64,000 nucleotides of DNA, from NCBI RefSeq assembly GCF_021404305.1, contig NZ_JABFTX010000001.1:868001-932000 (forward strand). The letters run 5' to 3'. Within the stretch, counting starts at the first letter, position 1. Each line of letters begins with the position of its first letter. The translations under genes were made by a program, and so were the position numbers. Below, piece by piece: positions 58,559-64,000 of this stretch. The notes under the pieces were generated by a model that was not told the origin of the DNA, did no database searches, and saw only the letters and a list, made by a program, of their open reading frames with translations. The DNA is from Billgrantia ethanolica. Lineage in GTDB: Bacteria > Pseudomonadota > Gammaproteobacteria > Pseudomonadales > Halomonadaceae.

Positions 58559-59497
58559 CTACCGTAGGGCCTCCAGCCCAGCGCTCAGCGACAGCTGCTC
58601 CTGACGCAGCTCGCGCAGTTCCGAATCGATGCCTGCCAGCCTGGCGCGCAGCTCATCGACGGCCTGAGAGGTTTCAGCGCCTTCGGCGACCGCCTCGATG
58701 TCGCCGGCCAGCGTTTCGAGTCGCTCCTCCAGCGCGGCCTCCCGAGTCTGATGGGTTTCCTCCAGTGCGGCAAGCTGCTGCTCGACGAGCTGCTGGACAT
58801 GCTCGTCCAGGGCTGCGAGTCGCTCATCGAGCGATGCTCTCACGCTCTGCTGCTCCTCGGCCAGCGCCTCCTGCACGCTTTGCAGCTCCTCGATATGTTG
58901 TACAACACTTTCATCGCCTTCGGCCAGTGCATCGATTCTTGCCGCCAAAACTTCACGCCCCTCTTCGCCTGCTCGCTCGAGCGCATTCAGCGATGAGCGT
59001 ACCGCGCCGAGCAGCGCTTCGCGATCTTCGGCCTCGCTGACCATTCGTTCGACGTTGGTGGAAAGCTCATCGACCACGCTGGCAATGTCGTCGATGCGCT
59101 CATCGATGGCCTCGAATCGCGAACCGTCCCGCTCGACGACCTGCTGTACGTCGACTTCCAGGCTGGCCATGCGTGCGACCAGGGATTCGGCATGGTCCAT
59201 GCCTGCCGAGAGACGCGACTCGAGACGCTCGAATCGCTCACCACGACCCTCCTCGGCATCGAACCGGGCATGCACGTTGGACATCTCGGCGCTGATCTGC
59301 TGCATCTGCGCATTCATTCGCTCCCGCTCCTGCCACCCCAGCCAGCTCACCCCAGCCAGCATGACCAGCAGCAGCAACACGACCAGCTTGAGCGGCCACA
59401 GGCGAGGCTGGGGCATCATCGGGCGTCGCGGCCTTGTCAGGCTGGAATCGGGATCGGGCACGATGGGACGTCGCTCGGAAGGACGCGCTTCGGGCAT
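58559..59497 (-). CDS. membrane-anchored coiled-coil protein
   Basis: A 312-aa protein of unknown function. Residues 1-35 are basic and proline-rich (cytoplasmic), one transmembrane helix lies at about 36-55, and the rest (about 57-310) is nearly all heptad-like coiled coil rich in E, A, L, R and Q, so a long periplasmic rod is predicted. AAGGAG is 6 bases before ATG 59497. It lies 52 bases upstream of tamA on the same strand and 78 bases after the UGD-like gene. Could be a periplasmic spacer; no family recognised. Confidence 0.75.
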   Translation of the reverse strand: MPEARPSERRPIVPDPDSSLTRPRRPMMPQPRLWPLKLVVLLLLVMLAGVSWLGWQERERMNAQMQQISAEMSNVHARFDAEEGRGERFERLESRLSAGMDHAESLVARMASLEVDVQQVVERDGSRFEAIDERIDDIASVVDELSTNVERMVSEAEDREALLGAVRSSLNALERAGEEGREVLAARIDALAEGDESVVQHIEELQSVQEALAEEQQSVRASLDERLAALDEHVQQLVEQQLAALEETHQTREAALEERLETLAGDIEAVAEGAETSQAVDELRARLAGIDSELRELRQEQLSLSAGLEALR

Positions 59498-59575
59498 GTC
59501 GAACTCCTTGTTGGCAGGTGCGGCAGGCGCCCCACCATTGTAAGCAGGTTGCACGCCTGCGCGCACACTGCCGCC

Positions 59576-60886
59576 TCAACGCGTCGAGTTCTCTCCGGGT
59601 TCGGCACGCCGACCGATGCCGCGGTAGACCAACCCCCAACTGGCGACGTGGGTGGGGTCGTAGATGTTGCGGCCATCCAGCAGCAGCTTTTCATTCAGCA
59701 GCTGGGCCAGCCGCGACCAGTCGGGATTCCAGTAGTGCTTCCACTCGGTGACCAGCATCAGGGCATCGGCATTCTCGCAGGCGGCATAGGGGTCACCGTC
59801 GAACAGGCTAAGCAGAGGGTGGTCACCCACTTCGGCACGCAGCGCAGGAACGGCTGCGGGGTCGTGAAGGTGCACCCGCACGCCCTGGGCCCACAGCGCC
59901 CGCAGCAGGGTCAGCACCGGTGCATGGTCGATACGCGCCGAACCGGGCTTGAAGGCGGCCCCCCAGATCGCCACGGTGCGCCCTTCGAGCTGACCGTGGA
60001 AATGGGTCCATAACTTGCGGAACAGGGTCTCCTTCTTTTGCTCATTGATGTCCAGCACCTGTTCGAGCAGCGCGGATTGACGCCCGCTGGCCTCCTGTAC
60101 GTCGGCCAGGCGCATCAGATCGCGGGAAAAATGCGGTCCGCCGAAGCCGCAGCCCGGGTAGAGGTACTCGTAGCCGATTCGGGAATCGGCCCCCATCCCC
60201 TGGCGCACGTACTCCACGTCGACGCCCAGGCTGTCGGCCAGCCCGGCAATCTCGTTCATGTAGCTGATGCGTGTCGCCAGCATGCCGATGGTGGCCAACT
60301 TGGTCAGCTCCGCGGCACGGCGCGGCATCATCTGCATCACGTCGCGCCGGCGATTGAAGGCTCGCAGGAGCTCGCGTACCTGTGCCTCGGCATGTTCGTC
60401 GTCACAGCCCAGCAGCCAGCGGCCGGGGCGGGTGAAACTGGCCCAGGCACGCCCCTCCTCGATCATGTCGACCAGGGCGACGGCACGCCGGCCGTTGCCG
60501 CCGAGACGTGTCTCGAGGCGTTCGGTCTCGCCCACCGGAAAGGTGGAGTTGTTGATCAGAATGAGCGCCCCTTGCTGCCGTCCGGCGACCTCAGCCACCA
60601 GATCGTCGGCTTCCTCGCGCTGCTCCGGCGACAGTGCGAGCCAGAGAATGTCGATGGATTCACCCGAATCCGCGCCTTCGCCATTGGCCAGGCTCAAGGT
60701 GCCCTGCTCCAGCCCTTCTTCGAGACGTTCCAGCAGGTCGGGCTCACGACGCAGCCAGTCGGCGGCCTGCAGTGCCGGCCAGCGCATCGAAGCATGCGGC
60801 ACCCAGCGGACCTGGTGGCCGACCCAGGAGAGCGCGGCGGCGGCCGTAGCCGCCGCCAGTTCGCTACCATGTATCTGTACACGCAT
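59576..60886 (-). CDS. UDP-glucose dehydrogenase-like protein lacking catalytic residues
   Basis: A 436-aa protein of the UDP-glucose/GDP-mannose dehydrogenase family by overall order: STFPVG (114-119), ELTKLATIGMLATRISYMNE (193-212), YPGCGFGGPHFSRD (243-256) and the C-terminal GAAFKPGSARIDHAP. Key residues are lost. The N-terminal NAD loop reads IHGSELAAATAAAAL in place of GxGxxG; the catalytic cysteine of GGxCxPKD is H252, with K to R at 255; the PEFLREG motif is VDMIEEG (139-145); and the N four residues after K196 is I200. It is probably not an active dehydrogenase. It follows galU by 5 bases, so a regulatory or structural role in sugar-nucleotide metabolism is possible. Confidence 0.8.
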   Translation of the reverse strand: MRVQIHGSELAAATAAAALSWVGHQVRWVPHASMRWPALQAADWLRREPDLLERLEEGLEQGTLSLANGEGADSGESIDILWLALSPEQREEADDLVAEVAGRQQGALILINNSTFPVGETERLETRLGGNGRRAVALVDMIEEGRAWASFTRPGRWLLGCDDEHAEAQVRELLRAFNRRRDVMQMMPRRAAELTKLATIGMLATRISYMNEIAGLADSLGVDVEYVRQGMGADSRIGYEYLYPGCGFGGPHFSRDLMRLADVQEASGRQSALLEQVLDINEQKKETLFRKLWTHFHGQLEGRTVAIWGAAFKPGSARIDHAPVLTLLRALWAQGVRVHLHDPAAVPALRAEVGDHPLLSLFDGDPYAACENADALMLVTEWKHYWNPDWSRLAQLLNEKLLLDGRNIYDPTHVASWGLVYRGIGRRAEPGENSTR

Positions 60887-60891
60887 ATCGC

Positions 60892-61782
60892 TTACCCCGC
60901 TTGACTATAGCGAGCGAGCAGTTCGCGGAACCCCTCGCCGAAACGGGGATGGCGACGGGCATAGACCAGCGTGGCCTCGAGATAGCCGAGCTGATGCCCG
61001 CAGTCGTAGGTCTTGCCGCACATACGCCAGGCATCGACGCCGTCGCGCTGACGCAGCGTCTCGATGGCGTCGGTGAGCTGAATCTCGTCGCCGGCCCCGG
61101 GCGGCGTCTCGGCCAGCAGCGCAAAGATGCTGCCCGGCAGCACGTAACGCCCGATCACGGCCAGATTGGATGGAGCCTCCTCCCGAGGCGGCTTCTCGAC
61201 CACGCCGGCCAGCGGGCAGGAGTTGCCGGCAGCAGGTGGCTCGCCCTCGGGGCTTACGATGCCGTACTTGTGCACGCTGTCCCAGGGCACCTCCTCCACC
61301 ATCAGCTGCGAGCGTCCGGTCGTCTGGTAGGCATCCAGCATGCCGGCGAGATCGTTGCGCGCAAGCCCTTCGTCGTCTACCAGGACGTCCGGCAACAGCA
61401 CCGCAAAGGGCTCGTCGTCGCCGATCACCGGTCGCGCACAGAGCACGGCATGACCGAGCCCCAGCGGTTCGTGCTGGCGTACGCTGATGATATTGACGTC
61501 GGCAGGCACGATGGCGCGCAGCTCATCGAGCAGCTCCTGCTTGTTCTTGGCCTCGAGGGTAGCCTCAAGTTCGAAATGCTTGTCGAAGTGGTTCTCGATG
61601 GCGCTCTTGCTGGCATGGGTTACCAGCACGATGTCGCGGATGCCGGCCTGGACCGCTTCGTTCACCACGTACTGGATCACGGGACGATCGACGATGGTGA
61701 TCATCTCCTTGGGGATTGCCTTCGAAGCCGGCAGACAGCGGGTGCCGAATCCGGCAACGGGCAGAATGGCCTTGCGAATCAT
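60892..61782 (-). CDS. galU: UTP-glucose-1-phosphate uridylyltransferase
   Basis: GalU makes UDP-glucose. The 296-aa protein has the nucleotide loop LPVAGFGTRCLPASKAIPKE (in residues 7-26), the VTHASKSAIENHFD segment and a VVEKPPREEAPSNLAVIGRY active-site stretch. ATG 61782 has AAGGAAGG 6 bases upstream; an earlier in-frame start at 61878 is not needed. It is the first gene of the leftward series that continues with the UGD-like, coiled-coil and tam genes. Confidence 0.95.
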   Translation of the reverse strand: MIRKAILPVAGFGTRCLPASKAIPKEMITIVDRPVIQYVVNEAVQAGIRDIVLVTHASKSAIENHFDKHFELEATLEAKNKQELLDELRAIVPADVNIISVRQHEPLGLGHAVLCARPVIGDDEPFAVLLPDVLVDDEGLARNDLAGMLDAYQTTGRSQLMVEEVPWDSVHKYGIVSPEGEPPAAGNSCPLAGVVEKPPREEAPSNLAVIGRYVLPGSIFALLAETPPGAGDEIQLTDAIETLRQRDGVDAWRMCGKTYDCGHQLGYLEATLVYARRHPRFGEGFRELLARYSQAG

Positions 61783-61936
61783 GGTGCCTTCCTTGTCGGT
61801 TGGTGGAATGGAACTTCCCGGGCCTGTCCTAGATTCCATCATGGGAAAGCCCGGGCAGCTACGGGTACAATAGCGCATGATACCGAAGGTAAAGAATGTT
61901 GCCAGGGTGCCAGCCCAATTGACATGGAGAGATCAC

Positions 61937-62656
61937 ATGAGCGCAAGTTTCCACCACAACGTCGACCAGGGCGAGATCGCCAAGTTCGAGGCTCTGGCCA
62001 GCCGCTGGTGGGATCCGCAGAGCGAGTTCAAGCCGCTGCATGACATCAATCCGCTGCGTCTGGATTTCATCGATGCCCGCTGTGGCCTGGCCGGGCGAAA
62101 GGTGCTGGACGTCGGCTGCGGTGGCGGCATCCTCGCCGAGGCCATGGCCCATCGCGGCGCCAAGGTCACCGGTATCGACATGGGCGAGGCGCCCCTCGCC
62201 GTGGCGCGCCTGCATGCCCAGGAGAGCGGCGTCGAAGTGGAGTATCGCCAGGCCAGCGCCGAGGTCATGGCGGCCGAGCAACCCGGCGAATACGACGTGG
62301 TGACCTGCCTCGAGATGCTCGAGCACGTGCCCGATCCCGGCTCGGTCATTCGCGCCTGCGCCGCCCTGGTCAAGCCGGGCGGGCAAGTGTTCTTCTCCAC
62401 CATCAACCGCAACCCCAAGGCCTACGCCCTGGCCATCGTCGGGGCCGAATACCTGCTGCGGATGCTGCCCCGCGGCACCCACGAGTATCGCAAGTTCATT
62501 CGCCCTTCCGAACTGGCCGGCTGGTGTCGCGAGCACGGCCTCAGCGTTAGTGAGCAGAGCGGCCTGGTCTACAATCCGCTGACGCGACGCTATCGCCTCT
62601 CCAGCAGCGACGTCTCGGTCAACTACCTGGTGTTCTGTCAGCGGGAGCAAGCATGA
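61937..62656 (+). CDS. ubiG: bifunctional 3-demethylubiquinol/2-octaprenyl-6-hydroxyphenol methyltransferase
   Basis: SAM-dependent O-methyltransferase acting twice in ubiquinone synthesis. The 239-aa protein starts [20 protein letters not shown] as UbiG does and has the SAM motif [15 protein letters not shown] (about 57-71) and [16 protein letters not shown] is 7 bases upstream of ATG 61937. Its stop overlaps the next gene by 4 bases, an arrangement shared with Pseudomonas. Confidence 0.95.
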   Translation: MSASFHHNVDQGEIAKFEALASRWWDPQSEFKPLHDINPLRLDFIDARCGLAGRKVLDVGCGGGILAEAMAHRGAKVTGIDMGEAPLAVARLHAQESGVEVEYRQASAEVMAAEQPGEYDVVTCLEMLEHVPDPGSVIRACAALVKPGGQVFFSTINRNPKAYALAIVGAEYLLRMLPRGTHEYRKFIRPSELAGWCREHGLSVSEQSGLVYNPLTRRYRLSSSDVSVNYLVFCQREQA

Positions 62657-63318
62657 ACACGTCGCTACCGGAAGCGTTGCTGTTCGATCTCGACGGCACC
62701 CTGGTCGATACCGCCCCCGACCTGGCACGCGCCACGAATGCGCTGCGGGCCCATCACGGCATGGAACCGCTGCCCTACCCGGTGATTCGGGCCCAGGTGT
62801 CGAATGGCGGCAGCGCCCTGGTCGCCCTGGCGCTGGGTCTGGACAAGACCCATCACGGTCATGACGAAGCGCGCCAGTTCCTGCTCGATGCCTACGGCCA
62901 GGCGGTCGCCGACGAGAGCTGCCTGTTTCCCCACCTCGACCGGCTGCTGGCCAGGTGGGAAACCCAGCATCGCCCCTGGGGTATCGTCACCAACAAGCCG
63001 CGCGCCTACGCCGCCCCGCTGATCGAAAGCCTGGGGCTGGCCCCGGGCGCCCTGCTCTGCGCCGACGACCTGCCGCAGCGCAAGCCAGCGCCGGAGCCGC
63101 TGTGGGTGGCCGCAGAACGGCTGGACGTCGCTCCCGCCCGCTGCTGGTACATCGGCGACCACCTGCGCGACATGCAGGCCGCCCGCGCCGCCGGCATGGT
63201 CGCCGTCGCCGTGGGTTACGGTTACATCGAGGAGGGTGAGGATTACCGGCAGTGGCCGGCCGATCTCTGGTTCGAGACCTGCGAAGCGCTGGTGGAGGCA
63301 CTGCTTCAGCCTGCCTGA
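62653..63318 (+). CDS. mupP: HAD phosphatase, MupP/Gph-like
   Basis: A 221-aa HAD-family phosphatase with all motifs: nucleophile [13 protein letters not shown] (I), [10 protein letters not shown] (II), QRKPAPEPL (III) and [17 protein letters not shown] (IV). In Pseudomonas the gene after ubiG, before yciK, is mupP, an N-acetylmuramate 6-phosphate phosphatase of cell-wall recycling; the same order here supports that name, though phosphoglycolate phosphatase (Gph) has the same motifs. Its ATG overlaps the ubiG stop (ATGA). Confidence 0.78.
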   Translation: MNTSLPEALLFDLDGTLVDTAPDLARATNALRAHHGMEPLPYPVIRAQVSNGGSALVALALGLDKTHHGHDEARQFLLDAYGQAVADESCLFPHLDRLLARWETQHRPWGIVTNKPRAYAAPLIESLGLAPGALLCADDLPQRKPAPEPLWVAAERLDVAPARCWYIGDHLRDMQAARAAGMVAVAVGYGYIEEGEDYRQWPADLWFETCEALVEALLQPA

Positions 63319-63334
63319 GTCACCAGGCAGGCTG
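63307..63334. terminator. hairpin between mupP-like gene and yciK
   Basis: CAGCCTGCCTG and CAGGCAGGCTG form an 11-bp stem around AGTCAC, overlapping the stop of the phosphatase gene. No T-run is present on either side. It lies between two converging genes. Confidence 0.5.
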
Positions 63335-63345
63335 CAGCCATTTGC

Positions 63346-64000
63346 TTACTTGGGCGGCTGGGCGTCGAAGCGCTGGCCGTTACACCCCTTGCTATCCGGT
63401 CCCATCAGCCACAGATAGGTCGGCATGATCTCTTCCGGGGTGCGCAGCGTCTGGGGGTCTTCGCCCGGATAGGCATTGGCGCGCATCTTGGTGCGGGTCG
63501 CGCCAGGGTTGAGGGTGTTGACCCGGATCGTGCCCAGGTGCTCGACCTCGTCCGCCAGCACTTCCATGAAGCCCTCGGTGGCGAACTTGGAGACGGCATA
63601 GGCGCCCCAGTAGGCACGCCCCTTGCGTCCCACACTCGACGACGTGAAGACCACGGAAGCATCGGCTGAGGACTTGAGCAGCGGCAGCAGCGCTTGGGTC
63701 ATCCACACCGGGCCGTTGATGTTGATCTGCATGACCTGATCCCACAGCTCAGGATTGTACTGCTCGAACGGGGTGATGCGACCGAGCAGGCCGGCGTTGT
63801 GCAGAATGCCATCGAGCCGACCGAACTCCTTGTCGAGAGTCTCGGCCATGTCGTGGTAGTCCTTCAGCGTGGCGCCTTCGAGATTGAGCGGGAAGATGGC
63901 CGGCTGAGGCCCGCCGGCGGCCTCGATCTCGTCGTAGACCTTTTCCAGCTTGGCGATGGTGCGTCCAAGCAGGATCACCGTGGCACCGTGGCGGGCATAG
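63346..64000 (-). CDS. yciK: short-chain dehydrogenase YciK (5' end outside window)
   Basis: A partial gene: 218 codons to the stop at 63346 are in the window, and the coding frame continues past the right edge, so the N-terminal NAD loop is not visible. The SDR features HNAG (NNAG-type), TSSSVGRKG with the catalytic serine and the YAVSK pair (Y, K) are present, and NPGATRTKMRANAYPGEDP is typical of YciK. Its substrate is unknown. It is convergent with the phosphatase gene. Confidence 0.87.
   Translation of the reverse strand, partial: YARHGATVILLGRTIAKLEKVYDEIEAAGGPQPAIFPLNLEGATLKDYHDMAETLDKEFGRLDGILHNAGLLGRITPFEQYNPELWDQVMQININGPVWMTQALLPLLKSSADASVVFTSSSVGRKGRAYWGAYAVSKFATEGFMEVLADEVEHLGTIRVNTLNPGATRTKMRANAYPGEDPQTLRTPEEIMPTYLWLMGPDSKGCNGQRFDAQPPK

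Noticed and set aside
60131..60166. The cysteine in PGCG of the UGD-like protein as the catalytic residue
   Set aside because: In active enzymes the nucleophile is the cysteine in GGxCxPKD, a few residues later; that place is His here. The PGCG cysteine is not the catalytic one.

Overview
The window is chromosomal DNA from a halophilic gammaproteobacterium, most probably Halomonas or a close relative in the Halomonadaceae. The evidence is a complete ectABC ectoine operon whose EctA has the same length as, and strong similarity to, the Halomonas elongata protein as I remember it; two cation/proton antiporters (NhaP2-type and NhaD); high GC content; dense short-gapped operons; and gammaproteobacterial gene sets such as TusDCB-TusE, NfuA, PdxH, TamA/TamB, and UbiG with a MupP-like phosphatase and YciK. 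No insertion sequence, prophage or CRISPR array was seen. About 67 protein genes and one tRNA-Ser gene fill the window, and the last gene is cut by the right edge.

Layout: 0-4 kb holds rnhA, dnaQ, nudC, an SCP2 protein, sohB and an ArsR regulator. 4-9.3 kb holds prpE, the transporter gene yhhQ behind what looks like a preQ1-I riboswitch, a YbfF-type esterase and an orphan NMT1-like binding protein. 9.4-13 kb holds nhaP2, a 28-residue membrane peptide and nhaD. 13-18.7 kb holds tRNA-Ser, a Nudix gene, yccA, tusD-tusC-tusB-tusE, acpH, moeA, moaB and a DUF1244 gene. 18.7-26.7 kb holds an XRE-cupin regulator, an HDAC-type deacetylase divergent from the Pat acetyltransferase, pdxH, and a run of small redox and miscellaneous genes. 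26.8-34.2 kb holds cysI with its DUF934 partner, a MATE exporter and metH. 34.4-39.6 kb holds nfuA, a KfrA-like/tyrosine-recombinase divergent pair, sufE, an RHH protein, a PfpI protein and yidD. 39.7-44 kb holds hisI, zur and a trio of ATP-grasp ligase-like protein, inactive-transglutaminase membrane protein and retropepsin-like lipoprotein. 44.4-46.8 kb is ectABC. 47-52.3 kb holds gor, a beta-carbonic anhydrase, pepQ, yheT and msrA. 52.4-61.8 kb is a leftward series of galU, a UGD-like pseudoenzyme, a coiled-coil membrane protein, tamA and tamB. The window ends with ubiG, a MupP-like phosphatase and yciK.

How the genes work together: salt tolerance is served by ectoine synthesis, the antiporters and possibly the retropepsin/transglutaminase/ATP-grasp trio beside ectABC. 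Sulfur flow is served by CysI, SufE, NfuA, the Tus relay and MetH. Pat and the neighbouring deacetylase could form a reversible acylation pair, and PrpE carries the conserved lysine motif that Pat enzymes acetylate in other bacteria.

The less-explained items are the UGD-like protein without its catalytic cysteine or glycine-rich NAD motif, the KfrA/recombinase pair around an AT-rich dyad region, the preQ1-like leader with an inserted hairpin and covarying pseudoknot, the small membrane peptide between two antiporters, and the trio next to ectABC. All functional names rest on reading motifs by eye, without database searches.
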